Source: Epiperipatus broadwayi (lineage: Eukaryota > Onychophora > Udeonychophora > Euonychophora > Peripatidae). From it: a stretch of 64,000 nt of DNA. The position numbers and the translations under genes were made by a program. The stretch spans positions 8,150,853 through 8,214,852 of the forward strand of contig JAQFVV010000021.1 in the NCBI GenBank assembly GCA_028023455.1, in the 5' to 3' direction. Shown here piece by piece: positions 25,228 through 37,500 of this stretch. Numbering within the stretch: position 1 is the stretch's first letter; every line of letters begins with the position of its first letter. The notes beneath the pieces are model-generated. The model saw only the letters and a list, made by a program, of their open reading frames with translations, searched no databases and was not told where the DNA came from.

Positions 25228-25620
25228 AGTCAAAAAATCTCTGTACAGTAGCGCCACTCAATGCAAGACAGAGTAATCAATGGATGCAGGCAAGTTTATT
25301 CATAAAATGTTCATCTAGTGCCTATTCATCTAATATGGCCAGACTAGTTTCTAGCTTATGGCTTTCATCAGTGAGGCACAGTGGATCTGAGAGCACTGCT
25401 CCTAGAGTTTTAGCATCTAATCAACCCTCCAGCCATCTTTCATCTTTTTAGTTAAATATAAATCTTTGAGTCCAAATGAAAACACAATAATGTTTTTAAT
25501 TCAATCTCATTTGCTGTATAGTCATATAGATCTGAACTCAGTTCAGGATCTATACATTTGGGGATCTTTGGTTCTTTAATAATCCTAATCTCTAGTTCAG
25601 TAAATCATTAGTGATAATCA
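25228..25620. repeat. Fold-back family 1, copy 3 (compensatory stem change)
   Basis: It keeps CTCTGTACAGTAGCGCCACT, GCAAGACAGAGTAATCAATG and the interior TCTAATCAACCCTCCAGCC block, but the far inverted arm is missing, so it is a one-armed copy. On the minus strand 25336-25376 carries CTGATGA, a hairpin AGC/GCT, GAAAC, TA, GTC. Compared with copy 1, G-C at the base of the hairpin is replaced by A-T, which preserves pairing. Confidence 0.62.
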
Positions 25621-26654
25621 TTCTTGCATTTATCTGAAGTGGGTGGTGTCAAAGTTGTGGACAAAGTGAATTTGACGCTAGTAAATCAAAATTAAAAAGT
25701 CTGTAATATGTTAATAACGTAATTAATCATTATTTTAATAAGTAATATATTTAGCACATCACATTATTTAAAATACCATACATTTGCATGATGATAAGTT
25801 TTTGCTGAGTAATCGTATTTTATGCACTCAAATATTTTAAGTGTTTTTTATTATTATTATTTATTTAATATCCTTCTTAATACAGATATTAGCACAAGCT
25901 TTCCTTTAAAAAGTGAAATTCAATAATAGTTACAATTTGAAATAATTTAAAATTTAATCTTTCTAATCTCCAAATTCTTGAAAAAAAAATTAAATATTGA
26001 TGTACTTTTTTTAAAAAAAAAAAAATTCTATATATAAGAAAATTAGATTTTCTTTTTTTTTTTTTTTTATAATTATTATTTCAATATGAGATAAAAAATA
26101 AAAGTAAGTAAAACTTATATTGATTATTTTAAAAGTTAAAATTCTATTTCTTTTTTGCTTTTAATGAGAATTAAATGGCATTTGAGATATTTTTTGTTTC
26201 TTGTATATAATGCATGCAATTTAATAAATACATCAATGTATATGTTTTGAAATTATAGATAAAAGAATATATACATGTTGGCCATCTTAAATTTCTATCC
26301 TGAACCAATTTGCAAAGTTTCTCATGCCTATCCACTCCTAGCTCTCAATTTCAAGTTATATCAATTAGCCTATTTCTGAATTCTTCCACAGATCAACCTG
26401 TAATATTTTAAATGACACAGTAATCACTACAAACATATTTTCATGCTTGCCTCATGTTAAGTGTTTTTTTTTTGTGACTCCCACCGCATATTTTAATTTT
26501 ATCTCTTATTAATAATTGACAATAATCATTGGCAAAAAATATTTTTAAAGCTTAAGTATAGATGTAACAAAATTACTTACATTACTGATAACCTTTAGTT
26601 ATCCAATGCAGGTCCTTTAATAAAATCTAATGAAATATCACAATATAATAAGAG
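25621..26654. other. AT-rich spacer
   Basis: Long A and T runs (for example near 26015 and 26050). No gene or RNA was recognised. Confidence 0.4.
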
Positions 26655-26752
26655 CACACAGAGGCTAAACTCTTCATACAGTAGCACCTCTGTGTAAACA
26701 GCCTGTGTAAGCATAAATAATGTTGATCATGTAATGTTTAGTGGTATAATAA
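26655..26752. repeat. Fold-back family 1, short internal-deletion copy
   Basis: Only the outer arms remain: GGCTAAACTCTTCATACAGT on the left and a TGTGTAAGCATAA..GATCATGTAATGTTTA end on the right. It is a minimal deletion derivative of the family. Confidence 0.5.
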
Positions 26753-27289
26753 ACCATCTATATGGATCTAGTTTCATAGAAAATATGAAGTAAAATCAAT
26801 ACTACATAATACATCATTGTAAAAACGAAGACATATATCAAGATAAGAATAAAACTCTTTATTAACAGTTTAAACAAAATTGTGAAAATTGGTATAGAAA
26901 ACATTATATATCATGTGACATTAGCTTTAACATATTTCTATTCAGAAGCAGGGCTTAATTTTATTTTTTAATAACTGTCATCAGCTTCATTGTTTAGCCA
27001 AAATTGATATGACCAATAAAACATCATGCAGCCCAATGTAATATACATGCATCGAACCAGTTTTGGCTGCAGTTGTGCTAATAAATAGGCTTGGATTAAA
27101 AAAATAATAATTTTTCAATATAGAATAATAGCTAGATAGTATCACAAAAAGTAAAAAATGGCTACAAGTTAGAAAGATGCTTAGATTCAAAAAGTTCAAG
27201 TGCACTGTTCAAAAAAATAATCTAAAAAGTTTCAAATTTTACAAAGCAGGGATTCAAATCCAGGTTATGTACATGACATGCAAATGTAT
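26753..27289. other. Spacer
   Basis: No gene was seen. A B-box-like GGGATTCAAATCC lies near 27249 without a matching A box, so no RNA gene is called. Confidence 0.35.
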
Positions 27290-27295
27290 TATTAA

Positions 27296-27402
27296 ATGTA
27301 CCACTCAAGCATTGGTGGTCGAGGGATCAGCAACAGCTGTTTTACAAGCAGTTGTCCCAGGTTAGCGGGTTCACTTCCCGGCTGATGCTATGACACATGA
27401 GA
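27296..27402 (+). mobile_element. tRNA-derived short element, copy 1
   Basis: It has an A-box-like TGGTGGTCGAGGGATCAGC, an anticodon-arm-like TTTTACAAGC and a B-box-like GCGGGTTCACTTCCCGGC. It matches the element at 34565-34658 over its full length, including the end GATGCTATGACACATGA. No clear target-site duplication remains. A pol III internal promoter is likely; it is not a functional tRNA. Confidence 0.6.
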
Positions 27403-27999
27403 AAAAATATATACCACATGCATTTAATACAGAATATTATATACATGTGTAGTAGAAATATTTATTACACATTGTATTTCATTTAATATTATAAATAAAT
27501 ATACATATTTCCTTAAACCTTTGAAATACAGTACGGAAAAATAAGAATATCTGCAGATTGAAGATTGTATGAGTATAAAGAAATAGATAATTAAAAAAAC
27601 CTATCTTGCAAATTTATTTAAAAATATATCTAAGGTTTAAAGAGAACCAATGATCATTTGAAGGATCTTTGCCATGAATATGAAGCCATCTAAGAGTCCC
27701 AGCAATTGTAAAGTAGATCTGTTAATATTACATACTAGTAAATTTCTTTAAAAAACATAGATAAAGCGTTATTTATTCAAAATTATATATTTTTAAAAAA
27801 ATATTGTTATAATTTGATCAATAAAATATATAATTGATAATAGGGCATGTATGTAATTATTCAATCTTTTTTGACTCTCTATCGCATAATAATCAAGATA
27901 GATTATGAAAATCTTTTATTTCACCAAGTCAAAAATGTTCTCTACCCCTCTTTAAGCATTACAGATTCTGATAAGTGAAAATAAGATATTATTATTATT
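27403..27999. other. AT-rich spacer
   Basis: No recognised feature. Confidence 0.35.
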
Positions 28000-28310
28000 A
28001 AAAATAGCAGGAGTATAGTGAAATATAATGTGATCTGGTGTGATGTGATGTATTATGGCTTCTCCTTAAATGAAGTCAAGAATATCTCAGCATTTATGCC
28101 CAGATAAACCTGTTAGCCTTTATTTTCCATTCCCCACTCTAAATTTTCCCATATTCTGCTCCATCCCATTTCCACAACATAATATTTGTCAACTCTATAA
28201 TCTTTATATCTAAATCCCCTTTATTTTTTCCCAAACCCAGCATAAAAACCAATAATTCACTTTCTGTATAATCACTTTTTTCATATTTATTCTACCATAA
28301 CTAATAATTT
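28000..28310 (-). pseudogene. Non-LTR ORF2 C-terminal fragment, second copy
   Basis: Close match to 24281-24575 (blocks ATTCTGCTCCATCCCATTTC, CCACAACATAAT and AAAACCAATAATTCAC), same orientation. It is shorter and has lost the frame. Two 3'-anchored fragments of one family about 3.5 kb apart are consistent with independent 5'-truncated insertions. Confidence 0.55.
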
Positions 28311-28820
28311 ATAATATGCACTAGAGACACCTATAGTGAGAGGAAAATAAAAATTGTAGATTATAATAGCTATTTATTTATTTTTAAAGCCAATGATAAA
28401 GTGATTTAGATAAAATGATCTGAAAAAAAAAAGTAAGATCTGCTTCAAAGAAAACACTTATACATGTATATGTGACTAAAAATATAATTTCATCGATAAA
28501 AAAAGATACAAAATTAATCCAAAATTCAGCATCATTATTATTGCAAACCTTTAAAGCTGAAAATAAATTAAATTATTCTGGACAATTTAAATAGAAAAAA
28601 CAGCATTTAAGTAAAGTAAACCAATTTAGGGCAAATAACATCCCACCATCCCTCTACAGAGAAAGATTCAAAGGAAACAACCATTGTCAAACTAATTGTA
28701 TTCTAGACCAAGGTTAACCAATCTTAAGTATCTTATGGACCATATTAAAAAATTATATTTACCTCAGGGCAGCATTCAGAATAATAAATACAGCACATAT
28801 ATTTAATCGCTTGAAAGTAC
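28311..28820. other. Spacer, possibly the left half of an interrupted element
   Basis: Mostly AT-rich. From about 28705 a block (TAGACCAAGGTTAACC, then TTATGGACCATATTAAAAA and CAGGGCAGCATTCAG) resembles the start of hAT-like non-autonomous elements; its possible other half is at 30530-30610. Confidence 0.3.
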
Positions 28821-30296
28821 TACCATATTACTTTGAATATAAGACACTCATTTTTTTTCCAAATTTGAATCCATAAGAGAAGAGTATGTCTTAATTTTAA
28901 TTCAAAATGAACATTTTTAATATCTTATTTTTGCCATGTTATATTTCCCAATAAACATGTTTTTGCTTAAGACTATGCATGTGGATAGTATTACAATCAT
29001 TGATATCCATGTGTAGAAAAGTGTGTTAAATCTTTTTTAATTAAAAGAAAAAATATATAACATTAAATGTCAATATTTTTAAATGAGTTAATTTCATAAA
29101 TAGCTTTAACTCTTTCTCAAACTGCTATTTTTAATGTTATTTCACTGATTTTACCATTACTTCATTGGGAAAACTAATAAATCAATAATATTTAAAGTTA
29201 TAATAATGATATAAGAGCCTGCCTTTCAGAGTGCTGATTGTTTGTTTTTTGTTCTATAAACAAGAGAGTACCTGTCAATGATTTTAACAATACTGAGTTT
29301 TTTGTTTTGATTTTCAAAGTGAAAACATACATTTTAGAACCTTTTTTTAAATATAATTTTATTATTTTTTCCACAAAGTATTTGTGAAATATTAATTGTT
29401 TTAGCAGAATGATTCAGATTTTAATAAAGAATATTTACTTTTACATAAAGCATTTTGACAAACAAATCATTATAACATTTGTCTGCAATTTATAATTGGA
29501 TGACAAATGTATGTTTTATGTTTGTTACTATAGATTATTTTTATCAAATATAAACAGAAATTAATATTTTTTTAAAAACTTTCATTTACTTTAATAATCT
29601 GAAAAATTATTAATTTGCATTTTTAAAAAAGAATTTTAATCAAAAGAAAAAGATTTACCAGTAACATTAAATGTCAATGTCATATTTATAATCTTTTTTT
29701 TTTATTTGAAAAAAAGACAAAAGTTATTTGCATTCAAGAAAAGACTTTGTAAGGCAAACAATGGGTATATAATAAAAATACAAATATTAACAGATGCTAT
29801 TAAGTAAATGTATTTTTTGGGCCATCGACTTTCATCACAGCAAGTCTAATACAAATATTTTCATATCTTACTTTTTCCAATGTTGTATTTCCTATAGTAT
29901 TACATTCATTAATATTTGCTTCTATAGAATCACATGGCAATTTTAAATTTGGGTAGATTTTGAGTTTTGGAAAGACACCATTTTCCCAAAAAAATTATCA
30001 AAAACAGTTTCTTAAATTGTTGCATTGCTAATGATTGAAAATGATATACCCTTGAGGAATAGTGAAGATGAGAATTCAGGTTCTGAAAGTGAAGAAGTAG
30101 AAAGTAAAAGTATGTCTGTAGAATAGTTGTAATAAATGACATCAGCTGATTGTATTTGTATTAGTTCCTATTTAAATGAATAAAGATATATCTTATTTTT
30201 TAATAAAATCATTTATATATTTTTTTCAATTTTTGAAGCTTAAAATCATATTGCATCATAATTTTGGGGGCATCTTATATTCAGAGTAACACAGTA
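28821..30296 (+). mobile_element. TA-target DNA transposon, non-autonomous or decayed
   Basis: The left end TACCATATTACTTTGAATAT and the inverse of the right end (TACTGTGTTACTCTGAATAT) form terminal inverted repeats of about 27 bases that continue into ATAAGA. Both ends are bounded by TA, as expected for Tc1/mariner/pogo-type elements. The interior is about 1.4 kb with direct duplications (the ACATTAAATGTCAAT block at 29060 and 29665). A short plus-strand frame ends in an acidic serine stretch (SEDENSGSESEEVES, about 30055-30100), a composition seen at the C-terminus of some pogo-like transposases. No catalytic region was recognised. Confidence 0.6.
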
Positions 30297-31015
30297 TAAC
30301 TGAATGGATCTAAACATGTGCACATTCACTGGAATTATCATAATGCACATATTGGATTTAAATAATGCAAGGCTACTTCGTTGATAGATCTTATATTTTA
30401 AAAATATGTAGGTATACAGTGATATAAAGTCACCAGATAATAATATCGACATCAAAATTATTGATTAGTGATAGAATTAAGATGTCTAATAAGCTTTCAA
30501 TTCTAATTATTTTATTTTTTGACTTGAGAAAATCACAACTTCTATGTGGCCTGCACTTAACCTCATTGTGGTCTACTTGCAGCACATGGCCATGTTTGGA
30601 CCACTCTGTTTTAGATGACGAATATGAATGATTTTTCTTTTTTGTTTTTATATTCTAACTATAATTACTTAAATATTTACCAAACAATAAAACAATTAGA
30701 TTGTCTATGGTCTGTATACTTAAATGAAAAATTTTTAGCTTACTTGGAATATGAAAAAGTTTCCAAACTTAACATCATTTGATCTCTACTTTGTGCATGT
30801 GACAGATAATTGTAGTTACAGCAACCAAAAGTATTATCTAATATACCATTAAGTTTTTCATATTTTCTATACATTGAAATAATTATTTAATTGTAATTAA
30901 ATATTGTAATGTCTTTATTTTATTCCTAAATCAATTTTAAAATGTACAGTTAACCCATTGTTTCAAATATATTTTTATAATCAATCTCAAAGGATAATCA
31001 TAAACCCATAAAAAA
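30297..31015. other. Spacer, possibly the right half of an interrupted element
   Basis: A GC-richer block at 30540-30610 (TGTGGCCTGCACTTAACC ... GGCCATGTTTGGACCACTCTG) reads on the minus strand as CAGAGTGGTCCAAACATGGC, similar in style to hAT-like ends. No gene was seen. Confidence 0.3.
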
Positions 31016-31219
<204 letters not shown>

Positions 31220-31379
31220 TATAGATATAAACATATATATATATATATAATAAACAAATATATGATCTTGGTTTATTAATTAATGTTCAAAAACCTCAAG
31301 TTTTTTATCAGCCTATGATAGAAGACAAAATTCTCAGTGACTTTCAGCCTGGATAGGTGTGAACTTAAGAATGTAAAGA

Positions 31380-31965
31380 GTTTACTACAACTAAGTTAGT
31401 TATATAGAGAGCTGTTATTTTAACCAATGTATTGTATAGATGTAAAATTTGGAAATCCTATCAGTTCAATATAAAGGTATTAATAAAGTTTCATTTAAAG
31501 AGGCTCTATGAAATTTTAGAACTACAATGGCAGGATGGCAAAACCAATTAATATGTTCTTTGGCTTTCTGGATGTGTTACTATTGAGTCGACTGTTATAA
31601 AATCACAACTTCATTAGATTGATCATGTAAAATGAATGAACAATGAAAGCTTTCCTAAAAGACTATTTTATCATGAACTTTGAACATGGATTTTATAGGA
31701 GAGGTTGACACCATCTGTACTATAAGGATTATTTCAAAGACATTCTAAAGAAATGCAATGCCAATTGTTTTACTGGGAAGATATAACAAAGAATAAAATA
31801 CATTTTACATCTACAATTAAATACAGAATTGAGTATTTTAAAAAGACAAGTAACTAAAAGTCAACCCCATAAAATATCAAGTAAACAGGAAAATGGATCA
31901 CCATGTTCTATATGTGGACAGATTCATTGATCACAGTTTGTTTGGTTTGAATATTCATCATAAAA
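31380..31965 (+). pseudogene. Decayed non-LTR ORF2 tail with zinc-like C-terminus
   Basis: Conceptual translation across frames gives the order found in a widespread non-LTR ORF2 tail: a CETWTVY-like segment (about 31430), LYEILELQWQDGKTN-like (about 31505-31545), HWIGHVKRM-like (about 31615-31645), LFYHEL-like (about 31665), KKCN (about 31750) and finally CSICGQIH (about 31900-31930), the usual terminal cysteine/histidine motif. Stops and shifts are frequent. It is a different family from the RTE copy at 7.2 kb. Confidence 0.6.
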
Positions 31966-32470
31966 TTCATTTCTAAAATAGTATTTTTCTCTCTCCCTTT
32001 TTTTTCTTTTCTTTTTTTTTGGGGGGGGAGACTTAGAATAGCTGTACTAATTTTTGAATAGCTATATAATCTTATTGTTTTACTATATATTTATTATTAT
32101 ATTTATATTATAGCATCTACAATATTCCCCATATATAGTTTCTCAATATTATAACATTTTTAAATGTATTAATGTAAATGTAATGAAAGAGCTATTATAG
32201 GACAATGAGAAAAGTTGTTTAGCCTCACAGATTATCAATTAGTAGAAATTGATAGTTTCTTAGTCTTTCCTTGTTCAAAATGCCTATTGGTTGAGGGAAT
32301 TAAAGTTCTAAACTTTTGATTGGTCAATTACAGAAACAGCAGTAAAAATTATATTTGTCTTTTAATATTATATTCATTTTAGTTTACTTTCTAAAAAGAA
32401 AATTAATAATTTGTCAGATTATTAAAGTATACGGAAGTTTTTTCAAAAATAAGTTTCTATTTATAAATGA
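31966..32470. other. Spacer with polypyrimidine/poly-G run
   Basis: Near 31990-32030 a long CT-rich and T-rich tract is followed by nine G. Otherwise AT-rich with no gene. Confidence 0.4.
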
Positions 32471-32479
32471 TAAAAATTA

Positions 32480-32840
32480 TCTATAGCAGAAAACATAAAA
32501 TGAATGTTTTGTAACTATTACAAAATGCAGCCTACATTATTGATTTTTTTTCCAATTTACTTTCCTATAAAAGTAAATAATTTTTACTAAAATCTGAACT
32601 ATTCTTCTAAAATAATTATATTTTCACACATATTTTATGAAAATAATAATATGTAAAAAAATACACTAAAACATACATTTTCATTTTGAAAATAAACATA
32701 AAAAACTTAGAACTTTCAAAATTGTTGACAAGTGTTCCCTTTCATTGAAAATAAAAAAACAACCAATCAGCACCTTGGAAAGCCTGCCTTCTCTCATTGT
32801 TACAGCTTTAAATTTAAATATTATTAATTTTTTTACTTGC
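32480..32840 (-). mobile_element. Possible inverted fragment of the 28.8-30.3 kb DNA transposon
   Basis: Blocks such as CAACCAATCAGCACC..GGAAAGCCTGCC and CAGCTTTAAATTTAAATATT match the inverse of 29150-29250 in the DNA transposon, in the expected order. The match is interrupted and low-complexity in places, so this is tentative. Confidence 0.35.
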
Positions 32841-34542
32841 AAAATAATTCTAGAGATGGCAGCATTATATGGTAGGTTTTTCTCAATAAAATGACTGTAA
32901 ATTTGCTACTATAATGTAAAAACTATCGGTTTTAGGGAGAATTAAAGTCACTTACAAAAATTTCCATTGAGTACAGGAGAAGAGTTAATAACATTACAAA
33001 CTAAATTTATCCTTTTTTACATAGGTATAATCTCCTCATTTTTATACTTTATTATTTAAGGATATATATTGTGCTATCATTGTTCTGTTAATATCAGAAG
33101 TGAATATAGCAAAAAATTTAAGCTATTGTAAAATATATATTTGAAGATTATTATAGAGATTCCCATTTTGAACTTTATAAATTAATGTTATTTATTACAT
33201 ATATAAGATTTCATATATATATTCCTTACAACATAAATATTTGTATATATATTTTATGTGTATGTAGTTTATTATTACTTACAGAAGTATAGTTTTATCT
33301 TTGAAAATGAATATAATTAAATTGGTGAAATAGTTGGGTTAATTATATATTTTTAATTGATTCAGGATATTGTATATAATTGATTAATTACTTCGAATCA
33401 AGATAGCAGAAAATTATTTTTAAAAAAAAATTCCAATTCTTCATTTTGTTATATGTAGATAATTTCATCGAAGTAACCTCCCCCTCCCCCATGGATAAAT
33501 AATATGCATATGTTAGTAAATCATAGAGAATTTAATGGTCTATTTATTCATTAATCTTTAGGTAGGTATAAGCTTTTGTTTATTGACGTTGTCGAAAGCA
33601 AAGACTGGAAATCATATCTTAGACTAAATTAAACACGTCATAATTTATTCTGAAATGAGTTTGTCACTTTCGTTTAAGTTTTATATACATTACGCTATGC
33701 GTATTTGATATTTATATATACTGTATTTTAAATTAGTATATATACTAAGAAAAAATCAAAAGCTAAAAAAAAAAGTTAGTAACTAGTAAGAATAGGGAAA
33801 AAAAAACTCATAAAGTTCAGTAAAATAAAAGAAGCCCGTGTACAAATGAAAAATATGGGTAAAATATTTTTAATCGCAGTATAAATATGCCATTACTATT
33901 ATTATATATTTCTAAAAAAATTTATATAAAAAAAATCAAATATTATCCATGTATGGATGGTTTAATAATTTCATTAATTTATTAAGGGTTTGGTAGGATC
34001 ACCTGACCCATTAAAAAATATTTATGATTTCAAATGTAGATTGGTCAAACTTTGCCATTAAAAATGTACCTGAGAGATAACTGTTACTTAAGAAATTTGA
34101 TACGCATCATTAAAAATTTACAAATATTCATAAAATCAATGCCATCCATTCATTATTTTTGCTCCGTTAAAGAATATAAAAAGTAACATCTTCTCTTTTC
34201 AATTTTTTTTTTTTATATATAATTTTTTTTATTTGAGAATATACGCAGCTGTAGATAAAAGCCTCATATTGACACCTTTCTGGAGAGAAGATTCCTGTTT
34301 TACCTGATTTTTTTTTTTCACTTTTAATTAAACTGCCTAGATAATTGTTTAATTTTTTTTTTTATAACGTAGAAAAAGAAATAAATAAATGACGTAATAA
34401 TAGTGTCATATGAGGTTTCATTCTCTTACTAGTTTGAAACTCAAATTTAAATTATATGCCCAAGTGTGAATGTATGTGCACGCGCATATATATGAACAGA
34501 TTATATCAGCAATAACAATTGATATTCACAATTCTAGCTTTC
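32841..34542. other. AT-rich spacer upstream of candidate gene
   Basis: No recognised repeat or coding frame. A C-rich run (33479-33490) and long T-runs near 34206 and 34310 are present. No promoter could be defined. Confidence 0.35.
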
Positions 34543-34564
34543 AGAGAAAAAAAAGAACAAACAA

Positions 34565-34658
34565 GTCAAGCGTTGATGGTCGAGTGGTCAGCGCAGCAGC
34601 CTTACAAGCAGCTTTCCCGGGTTCGCGGGTTTACTTCCCGGCAGATGCTTTGACACAT
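34565..34658 (+). mobile_element. tRNA-derived short element with perfect 19-base target duplication
   Basis: A 94-base unit is flanked on both sides by GAAAAAAAAGAACAAACAA (34546-34564 and 34659-34677). The ends GTCAAGC and GCTTTGAC can pair like an acceptor stem; GGTCGAGTGGTCAGCG resembles a D arm/A box; GCAGCCTTACAAGCAGC resembles an anticodon arm with a CTTACAA loop; GCGGGTTTACTTCCCGGC resembles a T arm/B box with a long variable region before it. It moved by LINE-type retrotransposition. A related copy is at 27296-27402. Confidence 0.8.
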
Positions 34659-34800
34659 GAAAAAAAAGAACAAACAATAAAAAAAAAAACATTTCTTTTT
34701 AAAATACTTCAATGTCTAATTATATCTCTTCATTTATTTTATTCTTTGCCATATATTTCCAAAAAAATAATCAATATTGTACTTCTTTACAATTTCTTAG

Positions 34801-34955
34801 AGATAATTTTTATAATGGCTACCTCTTTCACAAAAACCATGCTCAATTTAACCATCCAATATCTTTATTTGAAGTCTTATAGTCTTCTTTCTTCTCATAT
34901 ATCTAATCCAATAAAGATGCACATTTTTATAGTGGACTCTACAGTACCATATACG
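34801..34955 (+). CDS. Candidate host gene exon 1 of 4 (unidentified)
   Basis: Preceded by a pyrimidine-rich acceptor ending TTTCTTAG (34793-34800) and followed by an excellent donor, GTAAGTT, at 34956. The open frame covers the whole exon and ends on a complete codon (phase 0). It encodes a segment beginning IIFIMATSFTKTMLNL and ending FIVDSTVPYT, with hydrophobic and serine-rich stretches. An ATG at 34814 could alternatively be the true start, making this a first coding exon. I do not recognise the family. Support is from splice signals and from phase agreement with the next three exons, not from similarity. Confidence 0.42.
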
Positions 34956-35387
34956 GTAAGTTGAGATTTTTTTTTTTAATAGACTTATGATTTTGCCATA
35001 AATTTTGAAATTTTAAGAAGAATCCTTAATTTTTTTTCTACAGTCTTTACATTAACTTTTTACTATATGGAAGTTTGTGTAGAACTTTTACTGCCATATT
35101 TTAAATTATGTGTGATAAATATCAATAGATTGGTGAATAAAAACAAAACAATCTGTTCGGTGTTGCGGTTGGATGATGCGATCCTGAATTTCCAAAGTTG
35201 CAACATCCGGTTTCAATTTAAAACTGCTGTGAATCTATGCAGTCTACACATGCGCATTCTACATCTTTGTTTCCATCTTTTTTTCTAATTTCAGAAAATG
35301 TAGGTTTTATTTTTCTACAATAAAAATTAAAAAATTATGATAATTTTTATAATCAAGTAAATTGAATTTTTTTTGTCTTTCTTGCAG

Positions 35388-35461
35388 TTTTTTAACGGAA
35401 TTCTGTTTCCCCTGAAATTTACATCAGAAAAAATGCAAAATTTTACCAATCATGTTAGGCT
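35388..35461 (+). CDS. Candidate host gene exon 2 of 4
   Basis: The acceptor is very good: a T-rich tract then TCTTTCTTGCAG (ends 35387). Read in phase 0 it gives FFNGILFPLKFTSEKMQNF and on to NHVR, then two bases left over. The donor chosen (GTATTA at 35462) is weak but gives phase 2, which is what exon 3 needs. A stronger donor, GTAAGT at 35488, would add a TGA stop just before it and change the phase, so use of that site would end the protein. This makes the exon boundary uncertain. Confidence 0.35.
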
Positions 35462-36205
35462 GTATTATTGAAAGAAGTTTTCCACTAGTAAGTATTTAAT
35501 TATATATATTATTATTATTTGAATTTATATTTGATAAAAATATATACAAAAAAAATATTATTGAAACTAACACATATGCTGATCAAAAAATAGCACGTGA
35601 TTGTGTAAATTTATATCATGAATTATCTGCATTTTCTGGCTTGATAGTGGGCATGGCTCCAGATGTCCGGTATATGAATTAGATGATATCTGGAGTTCTG
35701 ATATGACACAAAGGCAAATATATTTTGCAAATATTATGACTTAATTTGGATTTTTTTCTATAATATCTTGTCTGCATTTCAATAATAAAAATACGCCAAA
35801 TACTAAAAGTAAAGATTTTGACAGAGTATATAAACTTAAGCTGATTATAGACTACTGCAATGTAAATTTCAAAGCTGCATATCAAATACAAAGAGAGGGC
35901 AGTTGATGAAGCTATTACTTAATTTACTGGTCATAGTAGCATGAAGTAATATGGGGACTCAAAACCTATAAAGATAGGATAAATAATACTACATTGCACT
36001 GAGTCTAAACTACTAATTTGTGTACTTCAAGTTTAACTCTATAATAAATTTAGTACTTCATTCATATTTTATTTTGTTTTATTATTTTATTTTGTATATA
36101 ATGACTATTTTAGTAATTTTAGTAAATTACAAACTTTATTGAAGTTCTTTATTATAATATTCAAATAATACTAATTATTGATCAATATTAACTATTTGTT
36201 ATTAG

Positions 36206-36273
36206 GGATGACATATTTATTGCAAATCCCAGTATGGAAATACATTTTGAAGGGCTACTAGAAAAAATGAAAG
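36206..36273 (+). CDS. Candidate host gene exon 3 of 4
   Basis: Acceptor GTTATTAG (ends 36205), donor GTACTAAT (36274). In phase 2 it encodes DDIFIANPSMEIHFEGLLE then KMK, with normal amino-acid balance, unlike chance frames in this AT-rich DNA. It leaves one base (G), so exon 4 must supply two, which it does. The intron after it is about 3.6 kb and contains a fold-back element and an LTR-like repeat. Confidence 0.42.
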
Positions 36274-36714
36274 GTACTAATATATTTATTCTACTGTGTT
36301 CAAGTGATGGATTACCTTAGGTAATAAGTGTTATTATATAATAATTTATTAGAAATTTAATGATAAATCTAAATAATTTACTAATAAAATTATAGTTTTT
36401 ACATTTATGCATGAAAATTTAGAATTAATGAAATAATATGAAAATAATTATTAAAAATATTAAAATTTTATTCTCTTTTTTATTACTTTGACTATCAATG
36501 GCTATATTTTTTTAGCTTAATTACATTCTTTGGTGTTTTATGTTTCAAACAATATATATTATGTCATTTTTGAATAATACAAACTTACATTATGATAAAA
36601 TTTGTGACTTAACATACTTTTTTAAATATTCAATATGTCTGCTGTGCCAGTGAAAATATTAATATTATCAATTTATTTTAAATGGTTTATTCATATACAA
36701 CAAATCTAAGTTTT

Positions 36715-37095
36715 TGATGTAAGCCAATAAACGTCACATGACCACCACCTCTTATGCCTGTGGATAACTCTTGTTAAAACAGGCAAAACTCACTATACAT
36801 ATTGCCACACACAGAAAGCTAGAGTATTCAATGGATGCCAGAAGGCTTGGGCATAAAATCCCTATCTAGTGCCTACTCATCCAATATCCCCAGCCTAGTT
36901 TCTGGTTTGTGGCCTTCATCAGATCCAAGGCTGCTCACTGATGAAGGCCACAAGCCAGAAACTAGTCTGGGGATATTGGATGAGTAGGCACTAGATGGGG
37001 ATTTTATGCGCAAGCCTTCTGGCATCCATTGATTACTCTAGTTTGCTGTGTGTGGCAATACGTATAGTGAGTTTTGCCTGTTTTAGCTTTTGATA
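36715..37095. repeat. Fold-back family 1, copy 5 (best preserved palindrome)
   Basis: Two arms of about 160 bases are near-perfect inverses around a short spacer at 36922-36936, from GTTAAAACAGGCAAAACTCA on the left to GAGTTTTGCCTGTTTTAGC on the right, with an outer ACGTCACATGACCACC remnant. The right arm carries the hammerhead-like segment on the plus strand (36932-36974): CTCA, CTGATGA, a GGC/GCC hairpin, GAAAC, TA, GTC, TGGGGA. The left arm holds it on the minus strand. It lies in the last candidate intron of the putative gene. Confidence 0.75.
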
Positions 37096-37500
37096 TAGTT
37101 TGTATCATCTTCAAAGTTGCCCATGAAAATTAAACAAAGAATGATTTATTTATACTTTTTTAATACATTGATTAATTACATGATAATCTCACTCCCACAA
37201 TTTTACACTATTATAATGTTGATTTAATACATTTTCATTCATTATGCACTCTATCCTTCTTGTTTTCCTTTACCATGGTCATTTTTTTCTATGTACTATG
37301 GTCATAATTATTTCTAAATCAAATCATATTGACCAAAGTCTTTTCATGGGTAATTGATCCATGAACAATGTCTTTATAATATGTGAAGAAAAATATATCA
37401 GAAAAGACAAATTAAAGAGGCACATTATGACTTTATATATATATATATATATAAACTAGATATTTCCACATACAAAATATTTCAACATATATATATATAT

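Noticed and set aside
27245-27265. B-box-like GGGATTCAAATCC as a tRNA gene
   Set aside because: No matching A box or cloverleaf at the right distance.
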